Below are positions 33,501 through 46,803 of a stretch of 64,000 bases of DNA, in pieces. A model generated the notes under the pieces. It saw only the letters and a list, made by a program, of their open reading frames with translations, was not told where the DNA came from and did not search any database. Source of the stretch: Limonium bicolor (taxonomy: Eukaryota; Streptophyta; Magnoliopsida; Caryophyllales; Plumbaginaceae); contig CM041780.1 in assembly GCA_023374045.1 (NCBI GenBank), forward strand, positions 30,002,337-30,066,336. The letters run 5' to 3'. Position numbers and translations under genes: made by a program. Position 1 is the first letter of the stretch. Each line of letters starts with the position of its first letter.

Positions 33501-34965
33501 TAATCACCTAAGGTCAAAATAAGACGTTAATTAACCATTCACTCACGGCACAATATGTATACATATGTATAAACACATATTAATATACCAAGTGTAGGTT
33601 TAAGTGATTTATACCTTGTTTTTGCCAAGCTAAGGCCTTGTTTGGACACGCCTGTTTGAAGATAATTTCTCCACAGCATTATTAACATGTTTTCAAACAG
33701 CAACTAAGGCATGATTAGTCTCCAAGCAAGATCTAACCATAAGAAGTGTTTAATGTCAATTTTTAAGGTAAAATTTACCTTAGAACACCAAGGCAAATAC
33801 AAGTGTCTTCGGCCTGTTTTTACAGTAGGCAAAGAGTGTCAAAAGAGCTACTAAAACCAAGCTTTAAACTGGTATAACTCAGACTGGAAGATGGCTAATT
33901 TTTACCTTGATTAAAATGCCTAAAATGGTGTTTTTGGCATGGATCTGGATATACCTTGAAGCTCTTGATGTACCAACTGACTAATTATGTTAATATGAAG
34001 ATAATAAGGCTAGGTACAAAGTTTCACAGCCGAATTCGAAGGGAATTAAAAGATATGTGCTTAAAGCACATTTTTATACCTTAAGAACAAGATTAGCTTT
34101 CTCCACCTTCTTCCCTTGTTAATGCCGAGATACACCCTCCATTTAACCTCCAAAAAAACCTAAGAACATTGATGGAAGTGTTTGATGCTTTGCTCCATTG
34201 AAAGAGGTAAGAATTGTGAAGAAAATGAACATAAAATGACTAATTAAGCTTACCTAGGTAGCAAGGTGTTCTTCACTGAAATTTGCTGTGTTATTATGTA
34301 AATGGAGAAGCAAATGGAGAGGATAGAGCAGCTGGTGTCGGCTGGGATGGAAGGGAATGAGAGAAATAAGTGAGTTTAGCCTTTAATGACTTAATTAATT
34401 ACTTTTTCAAATAGTAATTGATGACTCATTATAACAGCTGGTTAATTGATTGGAGTTTGCTGATTGAGTGGGTATGACAGGCATAAGAATTCGGCAGCCC
34501 CTATTCAAGACCATGGATGACTTTGACCATGGTCAAAGGTAAGTAATAAATGTTATTTTTTTGGGTACTATTCATACTAAATTGCCGATTTTGATTTTAT
34601 TTTCAAACTTTGATTTAGACTTTATAATATAGTCTATCATGTCACATTAATGTTATAAAGAACTTAATATAGTCTTTACAGTGACAAAAAGTAATTATCT
34701 TAGAGCTCATACACAAAAAACGTGCTTTAAGGAATTTTAGTGCACATTTTGAGTCGCAGGGTGTTTCTGAGCTATGTTTTCTTTGAGAACAGTTTTTTTG
34801 TGTTCCTTACATGATATTTGATCATGGTATCCAATTTTATATCATTTAGAGGTCATTAGACCTTTAAGGTTTCCTTAGAGCACATTTTTGCCCTACTTGA
34901 CTTTGAAGCATGTAAATGCTTATTCTTTGTGTTGGAGTGTTGTCCAACAATTGTAATATGTTTAG
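30541..34965 (-). repeat. Family C LTR, segment 2
   Basis: This is a continuation of the LTR begun at 15919, after element B and up to element D. It is 4.4 kb and AT-rich, with many ATATA and TTATAT runs (31680-33560) and no coding frame. The conserved AAAAACGTGCTTTA motif is at about 34717, as expected close to the LTR end. No independent element boundary was found inside it. Confidence 0.75.
34961..34965. repeat. Target-site duplication of element D, left (TTTAG)
   Basis: TTTAG before TGAAGAGGG; repeated at 60287-60291 after the right LTR. Confidence 0.9.
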
Positions 34966-35381
34966 TGAAGAGGGAAAAGTACGAGAATAAGGAAGAATAG
35001 AGCATCCGGTTCCATGTGCCTGGAAGGAACAGCTTAGAACAAAGGATATCGACCGGATCAGAGTGTGATCCGGCCGGATGGGTAATTAAATATCCCACTT
35101 ATATGTAAATGCCAGCCTGGCAATTAAAAAGAAGGACAGGCTGGCAACTCTCGATTTGACAATGTAAAACACTATAAATAGGGGTTCAACCCCACAATAA
35201 AACATACGTTCTCACATTCGAGATTACATACTGTTGTATTATCTGCGCGATTCTCTCTCTCTCAAAGCTCGAGCACTCAGTAACAAGGTAACTCGATGAA
35301 GCACAAAGGCCTAGCAGTAGAGTAGGGATTCGATTAGAGATTTAGATAGGAGCTTAGGGAATTTGGGAACTTACTATTTCA
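34966..35381 (+). repeat. 5' LTR of element D
   Basis: 416 bp, TGAAGAGGG...CTATTTCA. Contains a 9-bp inverted repeat GCCAGCCTG (35111-35119) / CAGGCTGGC (35137-35145), a TATA box, AATAAA at 35197-35202 and a CT run near 35250. Confidence 0.92.
35173..35180 (+). promoter_or_regulatory. TATA box of the D LTR promoter
   Basis: TATAAATA followed by GGGG, about 205 bp into the LTR. The same sequence is at 60078-60085. Confidence 0.75.
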
Positions 35382-35383
35382 TT

Positions 35384-35399
35384 TGGCGCCGTCTGTGGG
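35384..35399 (+). promoter_or_regulatory. Primer-binding site of element D
   Basis: TGGCGCCGTCTGTGGG starts two bases after the LTR. TGGCGCCGT is the usual PBS start in plant Tat-type elements. The exact tRNA is not certain, since only the first nine or so bases fit a known tRNA 3' end. Confidence 0.7.
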
Positions 35400-35536
35400 A
35401 AACGAATGGCTCAAGATCTTTCTTGGCAACCACGAGTCCACCGGAGGTAACCTGATTTTGAGCGAAACAACGAAGCTTTGAAACTTTTGAGGTTGTGTCT
35501 TTTGCAGGAAAAAGCAAGGAAAGTACGCGTGCAAGG

Positions 35537-37020
35537 ATGGCTCCAAGAACAAGGAAGACACCCCGACCTGAGGGCGAGACCGATAACGTGAAAGCAACCG
35601 AAAACAACAGAACAGAAGCTGAAAACATGATCTCCAAGCAAGCGTTGGAGGAGATGCTGAAAAGCTTAGTCAGAACCATCGACGAAAGGATAGTGGAGGG
35701 GAATGAAGTTCTGCAGCAGGAGCTGATGCAGCGAGATGTAGAATACCAGAAGAAATGGGAGGACATGACTGAGGCGCTTGAATCGCTCAAAAATCGCGAC
35801 TCCGAGGCGAGCAACAGCCGGAAGAAAGAGCAGCTAGAGAAGACTCTGATCATCAGCGACGAGACTGAGGAAGATGATTCGATCGACATGACTCTCTACC
35901 CCTTCTCCGAGAAAATCAGGAAGGCAAAGCTTCCTCCTCACTTCGTTGCGCTGCAGTTGAAAAGTATGATGGAACGGGGGACCCTGCTCTTCACGTTCAG
36001 AAGTTTATGTTCGCAATGAACACACAGGGGATAAGTTCTCTCGCCCTCTGCAATTTGTTTCCGGGAACATTATCCAAAAGAGCGCTCGGTTGGATCTCAA
36101 CAAGACCCCCGCAGTCGATCTCAAGTTTTAAGCAATTGACTGAGGAGTTTCAGCAATACTTTGCCGCAAGCAAGAAGATCAAGAAGGAAACGATAGAACT
36201 AATGGATCTCAAACAGAGGAAGGGGGAGACGGTGAAAGAATTCAGCGAGAGGTTTCATAAGCAGGTAGCAGAAATCGATGACATTGATGAAAAGATCCTA
36301 ATCAAGGCTTTCGGAAACGGGCTAGCACAGCCAAGACTCGCCGGGAAGATCGCGACAAAAGCCCCAAAAACCCATGGAGAGCTAGCCGAAATGATTCATG
36401 AGTTTCTAAAGTCAGAGGTGGCGGAAAATAAGGCCAGAGATTTAGCAAATAGCTTCAAAGCGGTTAACGACAAGAAAGGAGGATCGAATGGGAATGGCTC
36501 TTCCGGCAACATATCAGGAAGTTCATCGGGAGGAAGCTCAAGATACAAGCCTTACTACAAAGCTCCATCCCAGGCGCCTCAGTTTCAGAACGCCCGAGTT
36601 GCCGTCCAGATTGATCCAGGCAGGTATGCGGCGGCGGTCAAAGAAGGATATCTGCCTCCACCGAAGAAGCCTTATCCAGGAGAGATTCCGGTAGCCTTCT
36701 GTGAGTACCATGGCTGCAAAAGTCACAGAACCGCAAACTGCGCCACTCTGGCCAAAGAGTTGAGGATCATCGAAGAGGACAAGAAGAGCAAAGGAAAGCA
36801 GATGGCAGGCCAGCAGAAGCAATATGGCAGGCAAAATCAGTCCACCTCTCGAAATCACCGGGAAGAAGAGATCCACCCTGAGCTTAATCACGGCAAATCA
36901 GTCGGTATGATCTCAGGTCTCTTTTCAGAGGTAGGACCGTTGACCCCAAGCGAGAGAAAAAGACATATTCATGCGGTACATCAAGAGCTACCGGAAAGAA
37001 AAATTGCCAAGCGAGAGAAT
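35537..37020 (+). pseudogene. gag: Gag of element D, frameshifted
   Basis: Gag forms the particle. The ATG at 35537 opens a Lys/Glu-rich N-terminal part with a coiled-coil-like stretch (about 35620-35850). A shift near 35955-35970, beside AAAA, ends this frame at 36019. The retrotransposon-gag domain continues in the frame open from 36007, with FKQLTEEFQQYF and KQRKGETVKEFSERF motifs, then a Ser/Gly linker. A C/H-rich segment (CEYHGCKSHRTANC, near residue 230 of that frame) is a likely zinc finger. The frame runs on into protease without a stop, so Gag and Pol are one polyprotein. A possible 5' leader intron (GT at 35447, AG at 35507) precedes the ATG but is not needed for the frame. Confidence 0.8.
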
Positions 37021-39283
37021 CTTCCCCAGATTTTCTTTACAGACGAAGACGAAGAAGGGGTGTTATACCCTCACAATGATCCACTGGTCATTCGGGCGCA
37101 AGTAAATGACAGGATGATGGAAGGAATCCTGATAGACAGCGGGGCTGGAGCGAATGTCATATCGGCCGAGGCAGTTAAAAAATTGGAGATTCCAGAAAGT
37201 AAGATTAAACCATATTCGGCGGTCCTTGGAGGCTTCGTTGGGGGCGTTTCTACCAAGTCTTCAGGGAGCATAGACTTCACCTTAACATTGGGATTGGGAG
37301 ACGAGCGAAGAACTGAAAAGCTCACAGCTTTCATTGTACCGGGACTTTCCGGATACAATATGTATCTTGGCAGGCCAGGGATTAATGCTTTCAAAGCAAT
37401 ATGCAGCACTCACCACCTGAAAATGAAGTATCTAACCAGGTCTGGAAAGGCGGCGGTGACCATTAGTGGAAGTCAAAAGATGGCTCGGGTATGCGAAGTA
37501 CGCATCATGGAGGGAATGCCGGAAGAAGAGATGGTCAAAACGGTGGGGTCGGAAAAGGAATTCAAGGGAAAGCTCCCTCTCCCGCCAGAGCCGGATCAAA
37601 GGGCAGAAGACTGTGGAACCTCTAAAGAGTCACCACGAGAGGTACACTTAAAAACTGACCCTTCTAAATTTTTTAAAATAGGAAATGCGTTCGGCAGTGG
37701 GGAGCAAACTCACCTGATGAGATTCCTGGAAAAAAGAAGGGTAACTTTCGCCTGGAGCACGGACGAAATGCCAGGAGTAGATCCAAGCGTTATCCAGCAT
37801 GACCTGCGAGTGGATCCAAAGCACCCAGCCATCCGGCAAAGAAGAAGAATAATAGGAGAGGAAAGAGACTTTGCGGCACGTGCTGAAGTGCAAAAACTGC
37901 TTAAAGCCGGATTCATCAGGGAGGTGTCCTATCCCAAGTGGTTGGCTAATGTTGTGATGGTTAAAAAGTCAAATGGCAAATGGAGAATGTGTGTGGACTT
38001 CACAGACTTGAACAAAGCATGTCCTAAAGACTTTTACCCACTACCATCGATAGATAGACTGGTTGCTTCAACGGCTCAAAGCTCTGTCTTAAGTTTCTTG
38101 GATGCGTTTTCAGGATGAATGAGGAGGATTCAGAAAAAACATCTTTTATTACCTCGGCCGGAACCTTTTGCTACAAGGTGATGCCTTTTGGATTAAAAAA
38201 TGCGGGTGCAACCTTCCAAAGAATGATAGACAAAGTGTTCAAACAACAGTTAGCCCGGAATGTAGAGGCATATGTCGATGATATCGTGGTAAGAAGTAAT
38301 TCCTGGGTACAACACATGGAATGAATTAAAAGAAACCTTTGACACCCTAGACAGATTCCAAATCAAGCTGAATCCGGAAAAATGCGTATTTGGAGTTACA
38401 AAGGGGAAGTTCTTAGGCTTTATCGTTGGGCAAAGAGGGATTGAAGTGGATCCCGAAAAAACTCAGGCAATCCTCGATCTGTCACCACCAAAGAACATTA
38501 AAGATGTGCAAGCATTGAACGGAAGGCTCACGGCTTTAGCAAGATTCTGCTCAAAACTCCAAGAAAAGTCAATACCATTTTTCAGCATTTTACGAAAAAA
38601 CAAGAAATTCCAGTGGAGTCGAGAGTGTATAGACGCCTTTGACAGGATCAAAGAGATGCTCAAAGAGTTGCCCAAGCTGGGTGTCCCGGCACCTGGTCAA
38701 GACTTGTATCTCTACCTCTCTGCCACAGATTGGGCAATAGCAGCTGTGTTAATAATGGAGGAGGAGAAAAAAGAGATACCAGTGTACTACACCGGAAAAA
38801 TCCTAACTCCAGCGGAAAGCCGCTACACCAACGTTGAAAAAATATTGTTTGCATTAGTCGTTGCATCCCGAAAGCTTCGGCCTTATTTTCAGTCACACCG
38901 AATATTCGTTAGAACAAATTGGCCACTGAAACAGATAGCAAACAACCCAAACGCATCCGGGCGAATGGTTAGTTGGACCGTCGAGCTCACCCAGTACGAA
39001 ATCCACTTCCTTCCTCGAACAGCCATAAAAGCACAGGCCTTGGCGGACTTCATAACCGAAACAACCTTTGCCCAAGAACAAAGAGAACCAACCAACCCGT
39101 ACGTTATCCTAGTTGACGGAGCTCGATGCAAGACTGGAGCGGGGGCCGGAATAGTGGTCCAAACGCCGGATGGAAGAACTCTTAACTTTGCGTTCCGGCT
39201 GGAATTTGAAGTAACAAATAATGAAGCAGAATATGAAGCCCTCATACAGGGATTGGAGGTCGCCACTGCCTTAGGGGCAACAG

Positions 39284-39389
39284 GTTTTTTCTAAATAAAA
39301 CAGGGGTTCTCATTTGTGTCTATAGGAATTTTTTATACATGCCCCCTAAAGGGGGAAGAGTGGGACTTACCTCTTTGTTTGTTATGCAG
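39284..39389 (+). other. Intron-like 106-nt insert in the aRNase H domain
   Basis: GT follows ACAG, and the insert ends TTTGTTTGTTATGCAG before AG. Removing it rejoins the domain in frame with family-like residues on both sides. Read through, a stop occurs at the TAA a few bases into the insert. The donor (GTTTTT) is weak and the acceptor good. A simple insertion remains possible. Confidence 0.5.
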
Positions 39390-40798
39390 AGTTAGAAATA
39401 TACTCAGACTCAATGCTAGTGGCGCGACAAAACGATAACATCTACGAAGTCAAGGAGGAGAAGCTTGGAAAATACCTGGCCAAAGTCCAAGAGACGAAGG
39501 CAAACTTTCAGAGATGTGAGTTAAGACATCTTCCTCGAGCAGAAAACATAGAGGCCGATGCGTTAGCTAAACTGGCCAGTATGGCCGAAAGAATGCCCAG
39601 TAAAGTCTGGATGGAAATAAAGGCAAACTCAAGTCTGAAGGAGATCCGAGTATGCACCATTGAATCAGACGCAATAGCCAAGTCTTGGATGGCACCCATT
39701 GTTGAGTACATACAAAGCGGAAACTTGCCACAAGATGAGAAGGAGGCGGCAAAAACAAGGCGAAGGGCTGCATCTTTCTTTTTAGAACAAGGACAGCTCT
39801 ACAAAAGATCATTCGCGAGGCCAGCACTTAAGTGTGTTACCATAGAAGAAGGAGTAAGGCTCATGGAGGAGCTACATGAGGGGACCTGTGGGAACCACCA
39901 AGGAGAGAGGGCAATAGTCCACAAGATCCTAAGGCTGGGGTACTATTGGCCGAGGATGAGGGAATTTTCAAAAGAATACATACGGAAATGCATAAAATGT
40001 CAGGAACACGGCCACAAAATACATAGCCCCCCATCCACACTGAGAGCCATATTGTCCCCGATCCCATTTGCCATGTGGGGATTGGATATCGTTGGACCTT
40101 TTCCGGAAGCATCCCCCGGAAGTATAAATTCATTTATGTGGCCATTGATTACTTCACCAAATGGGTGGAAGCCATGCCAACAGTATCCATTACCGCAAGA
40201 AAGTCACAAGATTTCATCTGGAAGTATGTAGTCTGCAGATTTGGGATCCCAAAAATAATAATAACAGACAATGGAACTCAGTTCAACTGTAAAAGCTTCC
40301 GGGAATTCTGTGAAGAATGGAAGATTGACCTGAGATTCGCATCGGTCGCCCATCCACAAGCAAACGGCCAGGTAGAAAATGCGAATGGACAAATTGTCAA
40401 AGCTATAAAAAAGAAGTTGGACAGCAAAAAGGGAGATGGGCAGAGTTGCAACCTCAGGTTCTCTGGTCCTACAGGACAACCGAAAAGCCCCAACAGGGGA
40501 ACTCCACATAGACTAACCTATGTCTGGAGCAATCGTTCCGGCTGAAAGTTATAGTCCCATCGATTAGATGGGAATCCTTTAATGAAGAAAACAACAATGA
40601 AGGGGTGAAAGACGGCCTTGACCTACTTGAAGAAACCAGGACTATGGCCCAAGTCCGGATGGAAAGGGATAAAGCGAAAGTGGAAAGATATTTTAACCAG
40701 AAAACAAGGGAAAGAGGCTTTGCTCCAGGTGAACTGGTCCTTCGAGAGGTAAAGCAACCAAAGAAGCTAGAGCCCCAATGGGAGGGACCATTTATAGT

Positions 40799-40803
40799 AC
40801 AAC
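40799..40803. repeat. Target-site duplication of element E, left (ACAAC)
   Basis: ACAAC before TGTAACACCCC; repeated at 54839-54843. Confidence 0.9.
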
Positions 40804-43800
40804 TGTAACACCCCATCCAACAACAAACACATAACAACAATCTGCAGCGGAAACTCAACTCATCACATTACTTATTTCAATGGTGTTACATGCCGTTAAC
40901 CACCCACGTGGCTAACAAGGCTAATACATGTACTTTGTATCGGTCTGATGGACTAGACTCCCGAGCAACTACACGTAACATTTGCTTCCCTTAACAACAC
41001 CCATATACTTATTACATTCCAATCGTACCGAGTATTTACAAACTAATGCCGATAACAATTTCGGTCTTACTACGCCTACAATGCTTACGCCGTTTAAATG
41101 GCTACCCATGTATAAACATCTACCCCGTCCTACTCTCGAACGGCTTCCAGCTCCTTGTACCTGAAATAGAAAGGAGAGAAAGGGTGGCCCCCAAGGGGCT
41201 CAGCACCTTTGCTGGTATGGTAATCCCGCAGCCCACATGCTACCGGGCCACGCACAACTAATTGTCGTCTTAGCATGCAGTTGATTATATTTAATCATGC
41301 ATACAAACCATAAACACACAACACTTTGCATACACCCGACAACAGGCTCAACATACATCCAACACATCCACACTTAACAAACCATCCATGATTCCTTTAT
41401 CCTTAGAGTGGCTCTCCTCTAAAACGGAGCTACTTCCTTAATGAACGACACGTACCCATTAATCGGGTTATCCTTAAACGCCTCTTGTCACAAACTGGGA
41501 TTCATTTCCATGATCCACTCACTCCATATCCTACAACATATCTCATTTCTCACATAATAAAACATAACAACACCTTCCTTGTTTCGACGCACACATGATG
41601 ACATCGCATTCATTTTAAACATCCAATATATATATATATATATACCATAGCACAGCAAGGGAATTTGCATAGCACCATAACATTACATAACACCATCAAA
41701 TCGGTTCTCACAAGGAACCTTCCACCATAGTTAGTATACCATGTGAGCCTAGGGATTTTTTTGCCAATCCCATGTTAAGCTCGTTACCAACCTCGTTACC
41801 GTCCAGTTATATAGAACGGTTAACTTAAACCCAAGGTGTGTCGGATATAGTGATCCCAAGCACACCGAAATAACATTCGTATGCCCCTGTGGCCCGACGT
41901 GAGTCAAACTAGCTTTGGATAAGCTAAGGGAAGGTAGAAACCAAATTGGAATACCACCTATACATACACCAAGAGAGCCGAACCGGATATGATATCGACT
42001 CCCGTCCATCACACGCGTGGCCGGAACAACCGGACTCCTCACCCCCCATTAGTACATATACACTTACAAATAAGTAGTTAGAGATCCATTATGGAGCCTA
42101 CCACATCCACACACCATATGGTATCATAACCGAGTTAAGCACACAAGGGAGGTTCACACACTTGCATACAACAACAATATCCAACTAACTCACACATAGC
42201 CGTGGTTAGCACGTTCCCAAGGTTTGGGCCGTCAACTCCGTATACCGATCACTCATGTGTTCCTAGTTTTGGTTAGCTAAGGTTTAACACATACTTGAGG
42301 TTAAATGGTATCGGAGGCCAAATTCGCCACATAAATGAATTACTATAAACTCATTACATGTTTTAATCTTACAAGGTGGCAACACTCAAAACATATTGGC
42401 ATACAAGCCGGTGTAATCCGGTAGGACACAGGTTGCAAGAAAACCATACCTGTCACCGGAGTCCACTTTACCACGTCCACTTATGTTCCTCGAGCGATTC
42501 TCGAACAACTGTTAACATCACATGTGTTTTTTATTAACATCGGGTTTGCTTGATTATTTAATGTCTAATGCTTAACTTTCCCCGTTAACTTAGTTACATA
42601 ACTTTACATTTAACTTGTTTTACTTTCACATTTTTGATACAACTTTTCACCCACTTAATTGCCATCTAAAACTCACATAATATGTCCTTAACAACCTTAT
42701 AACATCATTACCTATCAATCCCCATCATTACATACCATTTCATAACCTTAAACCATATTTTTGGTCCGCCGGACTTGCCGACCGGACTTACCCAAGTCCG
42801 GTCGATTCCAGAACACATTTCCGTCAAAATTTTTCTACTCCGACCGGACTTGTAAGTCCGGTCCTATGTCCGGTCCATTCCAGAAACTAATTCCCGTAGG
42901 GTAAACTGGGCCCGACCGAACTTGCAAGTCCGGTCGCAAGTCCGGTCTGCCCCAGATCTTTGTTTTCCTTTTTACATTCAACTCCAAACTTCACCCCATA
43001 TATCCTAGTATACCCTAACCTCATTTGGGCACTTCAAACACACCTTAAGATATCCTTAAACACTCACAAAACTCTTTTTTTTCTAATTCCTTAAACCTTT
43101 ACTTATATCTTCACAAAATTTCTAACACTTACAATGTTTTCTCCTAGTTTTTCAAGTGGTGTTTCATCCTTAATAACCTTTATACCAAAGTGTTTCCTCA
43201 CCATCATAACATCATCTCCCAAGCATCTCTCTTACTAACCAAATCTTCTCTTTCACAACTCCTTAGAGTTCCTTTCTCAAAACCTTATCTATACATTGTT
43301 CCCACCTTGCACATCACATGACCTAAACCTTAAACAAACTTCTCCAAGACTTTAATACATTCTCAAAAACACATATTGAATTCCTAGAACTTCCAAGACA
43401 ATGCCTAAATCCTTATAGCACCTTAGAACACCTTAATGCACATTTTCTTCCTTAGTGAGACATTTACTCATTCCTACCAATTCCTAATTCACCCAAGTTC
43501 ATTCAAGCACTTAAAACTCCTTATACATTTTACAAATTTTGCCATGGGTTCTCTTAACACATCATCATTCCAAAACTCATAGTTTTCACCATTAAGCACT
43601 CAAGAACACCTAAAATCCATCAAGAACATTTTTACACACAAACTTCACATATTAAGCACTACATCACAATATAGTGCATAACTTAAATTGCTTGGCACTT
43701 AGGCCCTTAAATAACATGGCTCTTAGGCCCTTAAATTGCATAAACCTTAAACACTGAATTTCCCACATAAGTAATGCCTTTGACCTGCAAATACATACAC

Positions 43801-45398
43801 CAATACATATGTTCTTTTACTAGTCTCCTTGAGAACACTTTACTAGGTCCTTCACCATTTGCTCTTTAGGTAGTTTTAACAAGCATTATAAGCTTATTTC
43901 TCCTAAGGCATTAAACCACATTAAGATAGCATATTTACCTCTTTTCCTCCCAAATTTCTTTCTTTTTCCTTACAAAACCGGTAAGGCATTTGGTTCCTTG
44001 CCAACTACTAAACATTATACAAACAACATAATGAGTATTCAAGCTTTAAGCTCCATCTCATTGTAAACCCTAGGTTTACATTATTTCAAAACATTAATGT
44101 AGTTGTTTTACCTTAATCTTTGAAGGGTGTTTCAATATCTATGAAGAGAGGACTCCACCTAGTCCTTGAAAGATTCAAATGGAGCTAGAACAAAGCAACA
44201 CAAGGAGCTCCATCAATGAATATTTTCGGTCACACACAAAACATGGAGGAAACTTGATTTTCTTTGAGATTCCTTACCTAGGAGCAAAGGAGAGTAATAA
44301 TATGTGGAAAGACAAGCTCAAGCTCCATCAATGGTGGAACTCCATGGCACCGAAATGGTGATCTTCAAATTTTGAGAAGATAGAAATGAAGAGCTTGATG
44401 AGAGGAAGAGAATGGTGGTGTTTGTTTTTGATTTGGTTAAGTGAGCTAGGTTTTACATGTGGTCAAAGATGGACTTCCATGGTGGTATTGTGTATTACCG
44501 AGAGAGAACAGCAAGAAGGGAGAATGAAGAAGGTGAAACCGTGTGAATGAAGAAAGAAGAGAAGGAAATGAGAAGATGAGTTTGCTTTTGGAGATATTTA
44601 TGTTATAAAGTAAAATAGTACTTTACTTTAAGCTTTACTTTACATATTTGATTTCTTTTACAACTTGGTGACTCACTCCTTGAAAAACCGGCCCCCATAT
44701 ACTTAGGAGGGTATAATAGTCTTTGTTGACCAACTTAATTACTTATAACATTATATGTTACAAACTAGCTTATAAAAATCACTATTCACCAAAAACAAGG
44801 CACATAGAAGTGAAATTTTTGATTTCCCATTGATATAGCCACCCAAATGTGATACTATATAGTACACATGTTAATTAAAGAGTAATGATGGACATTTAGC
44901 CATTCAAAACTCATTTACAAGACAATTTTTCAAAAACGTGCTTTAAGACTCCTTAAAGCACATTTTGCGTTTTTACTTGTTTTCAAGCTTGGTTTTCTTG
45001 AATAATTGATTTAATATGTTCCTTAACATATAAATAAGGCATAGGTATGACCATTAGGTCTTATACACATTTATCCCAAGCTTAGAGCACATTTTAGCCC
45101 ATATTGACCTTAAGGTATTTATTTGTGTTTTGTTTGGTTTCATTGTCTACCAAAGTTTCCTAAGGACTTAATTAGCCTTATAAAGTCATAATTAAACATT
45201 ATCAAGTCTTGGTAGGCTCTTTGGGTCCTAGCCAAGTTCACTCCAAGCTTAGAGCATGTTTTTGCTCAAACCGTGTCTTAGTGTTTTATTGTGTTTTACC
45301 ATGGTTTAAATGGTTCGTTTATGTTTCTAAGGCACTTTTTAGCCTTTAAATACCATAGTTTAACATTTACACAACATACCAAGGTTTGGGGTATTTCA
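40804..45398 (-). repeat. 3' LTR of element E
   Basis: 4595 bp, TGTAACACCCCATCC to GGGGTATTTCA. U5 hairpin at 40895-40916, TA run at 41627-41644, palindromic GACCGGACTT cassette at 42765-42960, AAAAACGTGCTTTA at about 44935. The short frame at 44179-44361 has no recognisable domain. No gene is called. Confidence 0.9.
42765..42960. repeat. Palindromic GACCGGACTTGCAAGTCCGGTC-type cassette in E LTR
   Basis: Several near-palindromic units (GACCGGACTT with AAGTCCGGTC) alternate with TTCCAGAA-type spacers. The right LTR has lost about 150 bp here (near 52329), between short CCATT repeats, leaving one unit. Confidence 0.7.
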
Positions 45399-46793
45399 AT
45401 CTACCCCCCTTAAAAGAACTTCGTCCTCACATTTCCTCGCATCATTGGATTAGAATACGGGAATTACTTATAGCCATAAGACTTCCATTACCAACCACCC
45501 TTTACATCCAACCTCGGACTTAATGGTCCGGGCAACATATCCACATTATACATAAAATATCATACTCACATGGTAACCTCGGACTTAATGGTCCGGGTAC
45601 CTTCACCACACTTGCACTAACATAATATCCCTCAGACTCTTAGGTCTGGGTGACATAACCACATTTGGACTCGTAGGCCCGGGTAACACAATCAATTCAG
45701 AACCCACCCACATTAGAACTCAAGGTCTAAAATAGTATTTATTACTTATTCCACACAACATGTCTTAGCATGTATATCAAACAAAAATACCTTTTCCATC
45801 TCTCCATGGGTTCGAATCCCACGTTGAGTACATATACACTGTGATCCCGCAGAACCCGGTCGCGATGGACACCTTCTGGTCCCCGTTCCTTTGGGAGATC
45901 AAAACAGTCACTTAATTTTTTTAACATATATACTTCTCATGTCACCGGTCCGAAGACAAAGGCTCATACGTCCTCAGCTCGTGAGCAAGTACTACAAAAA
46001 TATTCTTTACTAGGTTAAGTATAAGAAGATCTTTTATTCAAAATATTAATCGATTGTTTGAAAACACCAATTGAAAATCCTTTTGAAAACACCACACACT
46101 CCAAGTCCAATTTATGCTCCTTGTATTTTTCTTAACGTGGTTGTTTATGACCACTTACAGGGAGCTTCAAGAGTCATCCAACCCTGATGTGATCAGCATC
46201 AGTGTTGAACTATCTTTCCACCCCAATTTGTGTTCGGCTTCCCTTGATCTCATGATAATCAAGTTTCACCTCCCACCTCATTTTCAACCAACAACTAATT
46301 CAAGCATGTCCCATTTTCTATCTTTAAATCCTTCTAGTCATAATCATTACATCTTCAAGTGATAGAATTCCGTCTATCAATCATCATCCAAATCCAACTT
46401 AATTCAAACTACCTAGGGAATTTAATTCCCACTAGGTACTATGTCGGTCTCATACCCCTTCATAAATCACAACACTGTATATATATACATATATAATTTT
46501 TTTTATCAAAATACAATACATGGCTTACATTTATGCACCATCGGGGTTTTAGTTCCCCGGGAGTTTCTTTACTCCCTTCCACTTGTACTCTCACACACCA
46601 CTGTTAACAAAATAAACACACTTCCCACAATGGTATTCGCATCTTCTGTGCGCAATTACCACAATTTAACCACAAATAAATGCGTATGTTTATATAACAC
46701 ACGCGCCAACCATCATAACAAATCATTTTGTGCTATGCACAACCCAGTTCACGTACACTTGTACGGTAAAACACACTAAGCGGCTTTACGCTC

Positions 46794-46803
46794 TACCCCC
46801 CTT
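46794..46803 (-). promoter_or_regulatory. Internal PPT-like tract, element E
   Basis: CTCTACCCCCCTTAAAA, about 1.4 kb inside the terminal PPT. Confidence 0.55.

Larger units (their letters stand above)
37021..40803 (+). pseudogene. pol: Pol of element D: protease, RT, RNase H, aRNase H, integrase (broken)
   Basis: The domains appear in order. Aspartic protease has DSGAGANVI near 37132. Reverse transcriptase runs from about 37790; its first half ends at 38118 in LDAFSG, where a few conserved codons are missing, and it resumes at 38115 in another frame. The YVDD active site is near 38275. A frame change follows near 38320. RNase H spans about 38600-39000. A second RNase H (VDGARCKTGAGAGIV, NNEAEYEALI) starts near 39110 and holds a 106-nt intron-like insert. 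Integrase has an H-H/C-C zinc module near 39870-40010 and core residues in LDIVGPFP, ITDNGTQF and GQVENANGQ. Frames change again near 40115 (C5 run), 40436, 40500 and 40540. Element E interrupts it after 40803. It cannot encode active enzymes as written. Confidence 0.88.

Noticed and set aside
31680..33560. A separate AT-rich transposon or matrix-attachment region
   Set aside because: No terminal repeats or target duplication; the stretch is continuous LTR sequence of family C. A matrix-attachment role cannot be judged from sequence alone.
34856..35098. Minus-strand frame MGYL..., similar at 59779-60003
   Set aside because: It is LTR-internal sequence of element D; the similarity reflects the LTR repeat.
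44179..44361. 60-codon frame starting MELEQSNT, identical at 53631-53813
   Set aside because: It is inside both E LTRs, antisense to the element, and identical only because the LTRs are identical. No domain.
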